In this document: positions 46,190 through 57,289 of the stretch, in pieces
Layout of the letters: every line of letters starts with the position of its first letter
How positions within the stretch are numbered: position 1 is the first letter of the stretch
Source of the DNA: Berberis thunbergii
Taxonomy: Eukaryota; Streptophyta; Magnoliopsida; Ranunculales; Berberidaceae
Direction of reading: 5' to 3'
DNA: 64,000 bases
NCBI GenBank assembly: GCA_003290165.1
Contig: QNQO01006239.1
Span: 62,001 to 126,000 of the forward strand
Notes under the pieces: generated by a model
The model's database searches: none
The model's input: the letters and a program-made list of their open reading frames with translations, nothing else
What the model was told of the DNA's origin: nothing
Position numbers and translations under genes: made by a program

Positions 46190-47700
46190 TAATACTTCTT
46201 CAAGTGTTCGACATTCCATGGTTGTGGTAATTGTTCACCATTCGAGTCTTCCAACCAGTATATTCCCAGTCTGTTGATTTTCACCACTTTGTGTGGCCCT
46301 TCTCAGTTTAAATTCAGTTTACCCATGATTGGTTCTTTTGTATTGAGTTGGATTTTTATAAGCACCCAGTCGCCGATGTTGAACGCATGGGTTTTACTTT
46401 TTTTTATTGTAGTAGCTCGCCATCCGTTGTTGGTATGTTGTTGTTTTGATCGAGTTTTTTTTCTCGTTTCTCACTAAGAAGGTCTAGTCCGACTCATAGT
46501 GCTTCATTATCATCCTTTGTTTGGAACTTTTTATTTTGAATGTTGGCATGCCAATTTCTATTGGTAACATTGCCTCAGATCCGTACGCAAGGGCAAACAG
46601 TGTTCAACATTCCATGGTTGTGTTAATTGTTTATCATTTGAGTATTCCAACCAGTATATTCCTAGTTTGTTGATTTTCACCACTTTGTATGGCCCTTCTC
46701 AGTTTAGATTCAGTTTACCTGCGCTTGGTTCTTTTGTATTGAGTTAGATTTTTTCTAAGCACCCAGTCGCCGATGTTGAAATCGGGCTTTACTTTTTTAT
46801 TATAGTAGCTTGTCATTCGTTGTTAGTAGGTTGTTGTTTTGATCGAGGTTTTTTCTCGTTTCTCATCGAGTATGTCTAGTCCAACTCGTAGTGCTTCATG
46901 ATTATCCTCTGTTTAGAACTATTTCATTCTGAATGTTGGCATGTCAATTTCTATTGGTATCATTGCCACAAATCCGTATGCAAGGGAAACAATGTTTCTC
47001 CGGTCGGAGTTCTTTTCGTTGTTCTGTAGGCCTAGAGGATGCCTAACAATTAGGACACTAACAATCTATTTGATGATTCAATAATATTCTATTTTATTGC
47101 TTCTATGATCATTCTGTTGGTCACCTCTACTTGTCCGTTCACTTGTGGGTAGGCGGGTACTAAGAAGTGTTGTTTGATACTTAAGATTTTGTAAAAACAA
47201 TTTACTTTATTGCGTTCGAATTGCTTTCCATTGTCAGTGACAATTACTCAAGAAATTCCAAATCTGCATATTATGTCCTTCCAGAGAAAGTTTTCAATTT
47301 AAGCTTCTCCAATCTTCTCCCATGGCTCTACTTCTACCCATTTGGTGAAGTAATATACTACAATGAACATTTCTTTCTGTCAGGCCCTGAAAGTGGTCCC
47401 ATGATGTCCATTCCCCATTGTGCAAATGGCCACGAACTACTCATCGAGATTAGGTTTTGGACTGGCATGTGAGTGTATGGGGTTAATCGTTAACATTTAT
47501 CACAAGTACGAATGATTTCATTTGCATCCGTTTGTATTGTTGGAGAGTAGTATCCCAATGTTAAGGCTTTGTGGGTTAATGTTATTCCTTCTGGATGGTC
47601 CCGCATATGCCGAAGTGAATTTCTCGTAGAACATAATCAACATCGTTGGGTGAGAGGCATCTTAAAAGCGGTCATGTGGCAGACCTTTTGCAAAATCTGT
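46190..47700 (-). pseudogene. Tat integrase, with duplicated C-terminal region
   Basis: Integrase joins the cDNA to the chromosome. On the minus strand, in order: the zinc region (HKALTLGYYSP, IRTCDKC; 47620-47500). Then the core (YYFTKWVE near 47370, where Tyr replaces the first catalytic Asp; VTDNGKQF near 47230; PQVNGQVEVTNR near 47130). Then the C-terminal domain (LNTKEP, WEGPHKVV-like, GDWVLIKIQLN, HPWNVEHLKKYY-like). The C-terminal part is present twice (see repeat). Several stops break the frame. Plus-strand frames here are shadows. Confidence 0.8.
46205..46992. repeat. ~397-bp tandem duplication of the integrase C-terminal region
   Basis: 46205 onward (GTTCGACATTCCATGGTTGT) repeats at 46602 (GTTCAACATTCCATGGTTGT). 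The two stay collinear to ATCCGTA(C/T)GCAAGGG at ~46585 and ~46980. Copies have diverged by many substitutions, so the duplication is old. Confidence 0.85.
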
Positions 47701-47889
47701 CGTTAATCAGTGTACATCGGGCTGCTTTATTTCGTAGTTTACCAGCCTCCGTCTTATCCTTCGGAAGTGTCCCGCTTTGTATATACGTTAGGATTGGAGT
47801 CATCCAAATGCTTTCTTGATCTATTGCACATGTTTCTTGCACTTGATTTTTTAGTATTGAGCTCTCCTGTGCTGATGAGTGGATTATTA

Positions 47890-48415
47890 GTTTCTTCAGC
47901 TAGTGACGCCTCATTGGCCAATTTGTCAGCTTTATAACTTTCTGCTCTTACGTACGTACCGTTGAATGGTTGCAGTTTTTGATCAACTCATTTGTCTTCT
48001 AGTGATTGAATTTCATCAGAGTGTCTTTGAGTTGGAATTTGATGTTCAACTGGTTGATCACCAGCTTGGAGTCGGTAAAATTGTTGATTTCTCTTATTCT
48101 GAGGTGTTTGGCCAATTGTAATCTGGCTATCATTGCTTCATACTTGGCTTCGTTGTTTGAGGTTTTGAAAGTGAATTTTATCTCCTTTTTCCAATGGTAT
48201 GCCTTCTGAGTTGTGCATGATTATTCATGTTTCGCTCCTCTTCTCGTTGGATGCTCCGTCGCAGTGCATGATCCATTTGTGAGCAGTTTGTACGGTGTGT
48301 TCTTCCTCTTGATTGTTGTTCGGTCGATGTTCATTGATACCCGTGAATTCAACAATGAAGTATACTAATGCTTGAGCTTTTAATGCAGTTTTAGGAGCAT
48401 AACTGACGTCGAACT
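47890..48415 (-). pseudogene. Second (archaeal-type) RNase H of the Tat element
   Basis: On the minus strand AQALVYFIVEFT (near 48370) followed by WIMHCDGASN (near 48265) matches the start of the additional RNase H that characterises Tat elements (usually AQALADFIAEFT and W.L.VDGSSN). Stops interrupt the rest. Plus-strand frames at 47710-48209 are shadows. Confidence 0.7.
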
Positions 48416-48429
48416 AACCGAGCTATTGC

Positions 48430-48705
48430 TCACTTCACCATTTTCCGGATAGTTCTGGTTTGTGCATCATCAACCGAAGTGGTTGTTCTGTCGTGATAGG
48501 GATGAGCTTGGAAATATGGTCGTAGCTTTCTTGAATATACGACTAGGGTGAGTGCTAGCTTCTCCAAAGTTGGGTAGTTAACTTTTGCGACCCCAAATCT
48601 CCTGCTGACGTAATAGACTGACTTTTGTGTTCCATTTTCTTCTCGTATCAGTGTTGAACTAATTGCATGTTTGGACTTTGACAATATGGAGATGAACCTG
48701 TTCAA
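48430..48705 (-). pseudogene. Retroviral-type RNase H of the Tat polyprotein
   Basis: An open 91-codon piece: SSTLIREENGTQKSVYYVSR and YPTLEKLALTLVVYSRKLRPYF, the standard Gypsy RNase H segment that follows RT. It degrades the RNA strand during cDNA synthesis. The piece is separated from RT (48723 on) by a stop. Confidence 0.8.
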
Positions 48706-48722
48706 GGTTGCTATCCTACCAT

Positions 48723-49290
48723 TTAGGCTTCACACACCTTTAATGTTGGTAGGCAACCGCATTTTGAAGAACATTTGTATCTGTTTCGGATCAGCTTTGA
48801 TTCCCCTCTGATTGACCATGTACCCGAGAATTTTCTTGATTCTACCCCGAACATACAATTTTCTTGGTTCAACTTCATTTTGTAGTTTCGGAGCTGGGAT
48901 AAGGTTTGCTTGAGGTATTTGATGTAGTCGTTTTTATGCAGGCTCTTGACTAGCATATCATCAATGTACACATCCATTGTTTTGCCTATCTGATCACTGA
49001 GCATCCTATTCACAAGACGTTGGTACGTTGCTCCCATTTTCTTGAGTTCGCAGGCTCTTGACTAGCATATCATCCCATTTTCTGTTATGAAAGATGTATT
49101 CTCCTGGTCAAGTGGGTGCATTTGTATCTAATTATAGCCAGAGTATGTGTTCGTGAAGCTTAAGAGTTCGTGTTCGTCAGTGTCATCCAATATCTAATCT
49201 ATTCGTGGAAGTGGGAAGCTATCTTTCGGGCATACCTTATTTAGATCTGTGTAGTCTACACACTCGTTGTTTACCTGAGTCTTCTGCTTC
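48723..49290 (-). pseudogene. Reverse transcriptase of the Tat element
   Basis: GATYQRLVNRML and VYIDDMLVKSL (catalytic YIDD) are clear at 49037-48930, followed by YLKQTLSQLRNYKMKLNQENC. N-terminal RT motifs at 49290-49100 are disrupted, including a short local duplication of the AGGCTCTTGACTAGCATATCATC block (48938 and 49051). YIDDMLVKS after GATYQRL places the element in the Tat lineage. Confidence 0.85.
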
Positions 49291-49299
49291 GACTAGTAA

Positions 49300-49485
49300 T
49301 CAAATCATTTCGAGTGGACAACACTGTTTTCTACTGAAACCTACCATTAGCTGATCGTTGGGTGTAAGCATCTCTTTGCTGATGTGCATCTTGCGAAATG
49401 TTGTTAAGTACAAAAGGTTGGCTGAGCTACCCGTGTTGACTAGTACTATCTTGATCTCCAATCTGGCTATCAATACTAAAATCAC
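49300..49485 (-). pseudogene. Aspartic protease region of the Tat polyprotein
   Basis: The minus frame contains VLVNTGSSANLLYL. Active enzymes have DTG/DSG here, so the catalytic Asp has become Asn. The following PNDQLMVGFS also fits the family. An inactivating change in an old copy. Confidence 0.75.
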
Positions 49486-49649
49486 CAGGGCGTCAATAAA
49501 GGGAAACGAACTCCTTGTGCATCATTTTCGAAAAAAAAATTAGAGTTCATCAATTCGTTTTGATGCACTGAGTGGAAGTTTTTGGATGTGGGATCCTCGT
49601 TCGTAAATCCTAGATTGATCACTTTCGTGATCGGTTTGATTGTTCCTTC

Positions 49650-51201
49650 TCTCCAGCTACACCATGTAGAACATATATCAGTTCTCTGAACTATTCACTC
49701 GACTCCGTAGTAGCGTTCGTTTCTCTTTCCATTTGTACTGTTTGTCCTTAAATCCATCGAATTCATCGAGTTGTCCTCTCTGGATCCAGTACTTGATTTG
49801 GACTTTCAAGTTGTAGCAGTCTTCTATATTGTGTCCGTGGTCCTTGTGGAAAAAATAATACTTGATCTTATCTCGTTCTGTCACATCTTCTTTTAGCTTG
49901 AGTGGCCATTTGATATCCTCCCACTTTGACATGGACTTCAGAACATTTGCTCGACTTGTTTTTAAACCCGTGAATGGTTTATACGTCGTGTTGACTGCGT
50001 TCGTTGACCGTTCATGTCTGGGTCTTTCGGATTGCGGCTATTCGAGTTATTGCTTGCTAAATTTGGACTTGCCATTGGTCCAATGCCTTTTCGACTGACC
50101 ATTTTCCTCCTATGGCATGTCATCTCTTTATCTCTCATCTCTTCTCTTGATTTGTTGGGAATGATCTTTTCTTAGATTTGTTCTTCTTCTTGACAACCAA
50201 CATCTCCTCGAGGGTGATGTACTTTTAGTGATCTTCAATAAGGTCGCCATGTTTCTGGAAGGGTCAAAATTCAGAGAGTTTAAAAACGACAATTTTTTTA
50301 ATCCTGAGTTGAAAGTGGCTATGATCGTGTCATCACTGCATCTGTCGATCATGGTTAACTCGACAGTAAAATGAGTAGCGTACTCTAATAGTTTCTTTTG
50401 GCTTTTGCTTGATGTGGAATGAATCACTGGGCCTTTTATGATTCGCTGATTACCAATGAACCTGGTGATGAAGGTCATGGCTAAATCTTGGAAAGAGTCT
50501 ATCAACCTGGTGGAAGACTATTGAACCAACTCATTGTTTGTTCGGCGCAAAATAGGGGCCCAATCATACTCAAAAAAAAGAGTTTGATATTGGCTCAGAA
50601 CGAACGCTAGCTACATGTGGTGGAAATGTCGTAAATGGTATGTCGGATCGGTAGTGCCATCATAAGTTTCAAACTGTGGTGGAATGAAATTTTTTGGTAG
50701 AAGGGTTTTCATAAGTGAATCAGAGAATGGCGGTCTGACAAACTTGTAAGGAACATTGGGTTCAGTAACTTCGATCTTGAATGAAACTTGTGGAAGAATT
50801 CCATCAATTTGGGAGCCATATCCCTGTGGTTTGCTGTCTTAAAAGTTTGTTCGACAAAGTTCGGTTGGAACTTCACAGTTTTCTCGAACGTGATTAGCGA
50901 AATTTTGTTGAAGTAGCGTTTGGACGTGCTCAATAGGTGCAACATGCTCTTGGGTGAGTTTTTCTACCATTTTGACCATATAATCCATCTGGACCAAAAG
51001 TTGGTCCACACGAGGATCTGTCATTGTATCGCCAGATGTCTACAATGGTTGGGCCAGCATTCCATGTTGTGATACTACATTACCTAGGATGGTTGGCTCT
51101 GTTGGTGTTGGATTTGGGGCATGCCTTATTAGTAATTTAGTTTCACTAGTAGAATGATTGCCTTGATTGTTGCCAGACTGAGAGTTTGTTGTATATTCCA
51201 T
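49650..51201 (-). pseudogene. Gag of the Tat element
   Basis: Gag forms the particle. The likely start is ATG at 51201 (MEYTTNSQSGN). Pieces: 51024-50839 (QMDYMVKMVEKLTQE), 50505-50128 with the retrotransposon-Gag domain (LAMTFITRFIGNQ, YATHFTVELTMIDRC, TFNSGLKKL), and 49932-49678 with HKDHGHNIEDCYNLKVQI, the atypical zinc-binding motif of Tat Gag. Stops between pieces break it. Confidence 0.8.
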
Positions 51202-51280
51202 TTGCTCTAATTCTTTACGTTGCTGATTAGAGCTAAGGAAATTACCAACAAAAGACTTTCTTTTAAAAAGGAAACTGTCG

Positions 51281-51302
51281 TTTCCCACAAACGGCGCCAA
51301 AC
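51281..51302 (-). other. Primer-binding site of the Tat element
   Basis: On the minus strand TTTGGCGCCGTTTGTGGGAA follows the 5' LTR, a slightly altered tRNA-Asp site. This fixes the 5' LTR as the right-hand copy. Confidence 0.7.
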
Positions 51303-51850
51303 TGATGCGTCCAAATCCAGTTTCCTAGAGATCTAACCTGCAAAGCAAGGTTAGATTGCCAAAGACCACCTTTTTTTTTATGGTCGAAGGCACTCCGATG
51401 CTTAAGTCAGATAATCTGTGGGAGAAGACTAAATTTGGACAGAGTATAGTTCAATTAAACTTGCACAGTTTAATTTTCATCGATTGTTCCCTTTACCTTA
51501 TATAATGTCCGTCATTAATTCTCTGCGTGACTTAAGCATGTAGGACATAATAAGGGGAGACGTTTTTTGCAACGACCTCCTCTTTCATTGAGGTACATCC
51601 TTGGGGGAGTGATTCCCTCTATGACTTGCTTCGTTTTTAACATTTTTCTTCTGTAAGGGAAAAAATCTATTGGGCATGGATTCAGACATTTGATTATGAT
51701 ATGTTATTAAAGGCCTTTTTGGGCTTTAATGACTATACCTGCCTTTTCGGGTTTCTTAGGTCGGGCTTGAACTGAAGCACTTACTCCTCATGATAGATGA
51801 TATTTGCCATGTGTACGGTCATGATTTGAGTCTCATTTGATGTATCATAA
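51303..51850 (-). repeat. 5' LTR of the Tat element
   Basis: A 548-bp copy of 1623-2162. Its outer end reads TCATAA where the other copy keeps TCATCA, a C-to-A change in the canonical terminal CA. GTAAT (51851-51855) follows. Confidence 0.92.
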
Positions 51851-51866
51851 GTAATAAATAAAAAAA

Positions 51867-53219
51867 GGTTAATTGCAATTTCCCCTTATAATATATGCCA
51901 TATTCAGCATTGCCCCAATTAACATTCATATTGCATTTTGCCTCTAAGACTAACAATCAACGTGCCTTTACTGTTTGTTTTCAAAGCAGATTACCAAAAT
52001 ACCCTTGAGAAATCTAAGACTGAGATCAAATTTTTTGTATCTCGAATATCTCATCTCGAGAAAAATCCTAAGGCCCAACTGAAACCATAATCATTTCTCC
52101 AGGATAATCCAACAATTGATTTTAAAAATCTTTCATCTTAAAGAACTCATCTCGAGAAAAATCTAACGGTTCAAATTTAATTATGCATGCATCTTGAGAA
52201 AAATCTAATGATTCAACACACATTTTGAGAAAAATCTGACGAGTCAGCACACATCTCGAGGAAAATCTAACGATACATCACACATCTTGAGGAAGATCTT
52301 ACGCTTAGCATGCATATCCATAAAAAGTTGACGATCCATCATGCATCTCGAGAAAATTTAACTGTCTGGCACACATCTCGAGAAATTTGACGATTCAGCA
52401 CACATTTTAAGGAATCTGGTGGTTCAAATTTATTTGTGCACACATCTCCAGAAATTTGAAGTTTTAATAAATTGCCCTTATATAATAAATTACTAGCATA
52501 ACTTAACCCCATAAAATAAATTTGAATTTAATTTTGTCCTCTGAAACAGAACAGACCTGAGAAATGATCAAGAAAATATTGATTATCTTCCCCCTCCCTC
52601 TCTTCATCATCTATCTCGCAGCCTCGCCACCACCTCCACCTTCATCCTCCATCATCTTCCTCATTCCTGCATTTCCTTCTTCCTCCTCCTCCCTCTTCCT
52701 CCCTCTTCCGTTTCACAACCACTATAATAAAGTTAGGGCTTCATTCCTCATTCTTCTACTTCCTCCTTCCTTCTCCCCCCTTCATTTTTCAGGTCTGTTA
52801 TGTTTCAGGGGGAAAATTAAAATTATTCAAACTTTAGATTTCCTCGAGATGCTTGCATAATTAAATTTGGACCGTTAGATTTACCTAGAGATGTGTTTAC
52901 AATTGAATTTGGACTGTTAGATTTTTCTCGAGACAAGTTCTTTCAGATGAAATATTTTTTAAAATCAACTGTTAGATTTTCCTCAAGATACGATTATGAT
53001 TTTAGTTGGGCCTTAGGATTTTTCTTGAGATGAGATGTTCGAGATATGAAAGATTCATTCTCAGCCTTGGATTTTTCAAGGGTATTTTGGTAATCTGCTT
53101 TGAAAACAGACGGTCAAGGCACGTTAACTGTTGGTATTAGGGAAAAAATGCAATATAAATGTTAATTAGGGGCAAAGTTAAATATGGCATATATTATAGG
53201 GAGAAATTGCAATTAATCC
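51867..53219. mobile_element. Element H: foldback/Mutator-type element with very long inverted repeats
   Basis: ATAAAAAAA flanks both sides (51858-51866 and 53220-53228), a perfect 9-bp TSD typical of Mutator-like elements. The arms begin GGTTAATTGCAATTTCCCC and, inverted, GGATTAATTGCAATTTCTCC. Arm similarity continues to about 52567 on the left and 52785 on the right, leaving a loop of only ~220 bases. The left arm is longer because an internal ~32-bp unit is expanded (52185-52460). The frame in the loop (52564-52860) is Pro/Ser/Leu-rich low complexity and spans into the right arm. I do not call it a gene. Confidence 0.9.
52185..52460. repeat. ~32-bp tandem units in the left arm of element H
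   Basis: About eight degenerate copies of (CA)CATCTCGAGAAAAATCTAACG-ATTCAGCA. The right arm has only about four related units (52845-53000), so the array expanded or shrank in one arm after the arms formed. Confidence 0.7.
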
Positions 53220-53228
53220 ATAAAAAAA

Positions 53229-55390
53229 GGTTGTTATTTTTTTAAATTGGTGTTTTTTATTTTCTTTTTAGATGGACATTTCCCTCAGTCCTTCCTCTCT
53301 GCACTCTTTTTCCTAAATAGAGAAGACAACAAGCTAAGCTGTCCAACCACAAAAGTCTTTCTCATTTCCAATCCGAAAGGTATAACATGCTCCTGTGTTG
53401 GAACATCGAGACCCACTATGAAAAGAAACAAAGAATATCACAAGCTCCACAGCAATGATGCTTTTGTTTGTACCTCAAATCACAGTATGATGTCGATGAA
53501 TACAATGAGTGCTTACCTTACTTAAACCTCTATCAGGAAAAAAAAAATTGAAAAAAAAAATTGAAAAAAAACCCACCAAGAACTAGTAGGAGTACAAGCC
53601 ACTAATTAACTTATAATTTCAACCCTAAGTGTCCATATTTTACTCTTGTTACGCAAACAAAGAGCATATAAGAAGCACAAGTCACCCAAACAAAGCCATC
53701 CCTAAACAGAAGCCTAATCAAACACAAACACTGTAAAGCCCTCTCTTCTAAAGGTGCCCCCTAAAAAATTACAAACACCCACAAAAGTTTTTATTGGAAT
53801 ATAGGCCTACTTTGCTTTTGCATGCAATTGCAAGCAAGAAAGTGTTGTCAATGGCAAACCCCAATCAACTGCAAGATCATGCACGCCAATGTAGTACAAC
53901 TATTCTCTCCCTTTTCATTTCCACTACTAAACCAACTTTTCTCATGGAATCTCATTTGTTCAGCTACCATACAAAGAGATATAAACCAGGGTTCCTCCTG
54001 TATCAGAGGACCACTTAAGGATTTATGCCTCCATTGTTCACGAGGCAGACCGGACTGCTCACCTAATTTCTCTGGCCTTTTATCAACCATGTCCCGACCA
54101 TTTGCCAAGTGGTGCATCATATCAGAGTGAGTTGTTGTGTGTGATTAAGGGGACATCAAATGTTGTAACTTTTTTTCAAGGTATGTGAAGCCAACAAAAC
54201 ATACAGGATTCACTTATCAGGTTGTCTGCCCTTTATGGCCATGGTGGGATTTGAGTCAAGATTTATAATGATTCTAAGTTTGGTACAATTGTCAAAAGTT
54301 TTGCTTGCCCTTAAACTTTCCACTTCACTTTCCATGATGCATACCAATCACAACACAATCATGGTTTCAAATGTTTTAAAATTCTAGGGTATGTTGGGTT
54401 TGGTTGAAGAAAGAAATTTCTAGTTGTGGATACTTAAATTTTTTATCAAGAAAAATAAATGTGATGGGAGAAAAGAAGCATTTTCGTACCAAAGAGCCCC
54501 AAAGATAGCTGCCATTTCAACAGGGAACTCACTGTTGGAAAAATAAATACATACATAAATTATGGTTATCATTCAAATTTCTCAATAACTTATTTTGCAA
54601 AATCAAATTTATGCAACCAATTGTTTTCGATGCATGGCGCATCCGGGTAAACAACTTAAGGTTTTAAGGTCGGCAACTTTCTTGAGTTTGTTTGAGTGGC
54701 AATTTTTATATAATCAGGTGATAAGCTGATGTACATTAGGTGATAACTTTTTGTGCATGCAACATATATAAGTTCCAATTTGTGCAGTACTGAAGCATCC
54801 CTCTTAATTCTTTTCTGAGAAACACAATTTTAAATGACGCGAAATTCGATTTTCTTTTCATGACCACACTCCCGCTACAAAATCAAAAAATACCACCACA
54901 AAAACAAAACATGCATCTTGTTCATCTCATGATTTATCTCAAACATCAATTTAGGTATTTTGTTTACTAATTTATGTTATCTGAATTATTTGAATCAAAT
55001 TCTAATTTTTCTAATAATAAAAAATTTCGTATAAAGAATCCATAAATATCTAGGTAGATCTCAAAGTTACAAATAATTTCATTACTTATATACTAACTAT
55101 TTCACTAATTAATTTGGATGACATTCAATTATATTTCCTTTTTATTTTTATTTTTGGGTCATTAGGAGTTCAGGGACAAAAATGAAGATCTTCTTGGATT
55201 ATTAAAGACCAGATTTTATACCTAATCTGCTAGTACTTTTTTTTTTCGTCTAAACTTGCATGGAAATATACATATGTTAACACTTATTTTCTTTCCCTTC
55301 TAAACTTGCATGAAATAGAGCACTAGTTACTTTATATCACATATATGTTAACACTTTTAAATAATGGGTTGTATCTATTTCAAAAGGAAA
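53229..55390. other. Flanking DNA without a supported gene
   Basis: AT-rich. A minus frame at 54120-53848 (90 codons, NGRDMVDKRPEKLGEQSG) has no recognisable domain and is not accepted. Poly-A tracts at 53540-53570. No RNA gene or transposon border identified. Confidence 0.4.
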
Positions 55391-55899
55391 GAAAAATAAG
55401 GGTAATTTGCAACTTGCCCCCTATTATACATCGCTAATTAATAAGTAGATTCATCATTAATCACTATTACGATTAACCCCCTTGACTATCGGTCAAACGT
55501 CCAAAGACCGTCAGGGAACACATGTATTTGAAATTAGTCATATTTGAAGGACACAAATGTCCTTTAATGATCTGATGGTTGGAATTTAAAGTTGATACAA
55601 ATGATCCAACAGATAAGATTCAAATTACTCACTGGGGAATGGTTACACAGGGACATGACAACTCAAGTCTCAACTCTCTGACTCTTTGAATGGTTACTGA
55701 TTGAGGAAGACTTTCATTCAAGTTGGGGAAGACGAAGTAACTGTTAGGGGAGAGGAAAGATGAAGTAGTCGTTGGGGAAGATGACGTAGCCGTTGGGTTA
55801 AACCCCTATTTAAAGTTGATGCGAACCTAAGTTTTGAACTTAGGGTTTCATTACACAAACAACATATCTGAGTATTTCATCATAGATTTCAGTTCAAAA

Positions 55900-56751
55900 C
55901 ACCATAATGAAGGTAAGTTAGTGATTTTGATTTCATTTGGACGTTTATGTTCACATTTATTAAGATTTGGAGGTCATCTTCAACTTCTCGCATGCGTTTT
56001 CTGAACCAAGGGGCATTCTTACATTTAAATTTGCTATAGGGGGTTAAGTTGCTGCCATTATCTATTATAAGGGGTAAGGAATAATTAAATTTTTTTTCTG
56101 GTAGGTTCCTTGCGAGCACTGTCATCAGTACAATTATATAAGTAAAGACTGCCCTTATTTGTATTATGCATGTCCCAATAAGGGTTGTAATGGAGTTTGC
56201 AAGCTTTTGAAGTTCAAAACCCAAAAAGGATGTTATTGGTTTGTCAAATATCTGGTTGCAAAGGGTTTCTATGGCCTGATGAAGTTATTCTGAAGAGAAA
56301 TGAAGAAGGTAGTTCACGTTCAAAAACAAATTTCAACTTAAACTCAAGCTCAAGTTCAAGCTCCAAAATGGGTACTTGTTTCAAATGTGACAGTCCAAAT
56401 CATTGGATGAAAGATTATCCATGGGTGAATCTTTCATGCCTATTGCCTTTATGCTATGGAAGAAGAACTATCAAAAGATATCATCAATCTCATACACAAG
56501 GGCACAAATACCTCAATTGTGATTCTTACACTAAAAGGTTTGAGTGGTTGGGATCTGTGATACCTGATAACATACCTAGAGGTGGTGGTCAAAACCCTAT
56601 TACTTCAGTTGCAACTACTAAACAAGCTAAAGGTGAACAAGTTCAAGCCGGAAGTAGTAATAACTCTCCAAATGTAACAATTAATGTTCAAATAATTATG
56701 ACATTTGAAAATCTTTGTAAAACATTTCTATCTACCCTAAATAAGAAGTGA
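55900..56751 (+). pseudogene. Zinc-finger gene inside the MULE
   Basis: A small first exon (ATGAAG then GTAAGT, 55905-55910) is followed by an acceptor (GGTAG near 56104) and CEHCHQYNYISKDCPYLYYACPNKGC. The main open frame (56197-56751) has a GRF-like zinc-finger block (VCQISGCKGFLWPDEV), a zinc-knuckle-like CFKCDSPNHWMKDYP in which the last Cys is Tyr, and a second GRF-like piece (HKYLNCDSYTKRFEWL). The C-terminus is Asn/Ser-rich. The two exons join only with a frame shift, so it may be broken. GRF plus CCHC fingers occur in plant nucleic-acid-binding proteins. Whether this is MULE-encoded or captured is unclear. Confidence 0.5.
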
Positions 56752-57289
56752 ATGAACATATCATTCAATATCAGTGTTGCAACAATATGTCATTCAAAAG
56801 TGTAAAACTGGATGTAAACAATAACAAAGGAAGTCTGATAGGCAAATTCAAGACTGACATGCCCTTCAATACTTGCAAAATATCATCAAATGCATTCCAT
56901 TTGACGTTTGAGATAAACATAAATAAAACAATCATCAACAGTATCACCATAAAAAACCATCAACAGTATAATCAATACTTACATCACCATAAACAAACCA
57001 AAAAGAAATTGGTATATTCTCCACTATAAACAGTCCCACCATAAAATATTGTATTAAAAAAAAACAATCTTCATAACATAAGAAGTTATTATCACATGTT
57101 TGGTGTTCTTGGCCCTCTTGGCCCCATAAGTTGATTGCTTCATTGATTGTCCTGTCTTCCCCTGCCTATACCAGCCTGAAACATTTGTGGCCTTATTGGA
57201 GGAGGCCTTACTCCTTGTGCAAAGGGCTGAATTGGGAACATTGAAGCATGAAGGTTGTGCATGGTTGGAGTTGTTGGCATTTCAGGCTG

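Noticed and set aside
52564..52860. 98-codon frame in element H
   Set aside because: Low-complexity Pro/Ser/Leu sequence that runs into the right inverted arm. No start context or domain.
53848..54120. 90-codon minus frame
   Set aside because: No domain, no homologous segment in the window, and no splice or promoter context.
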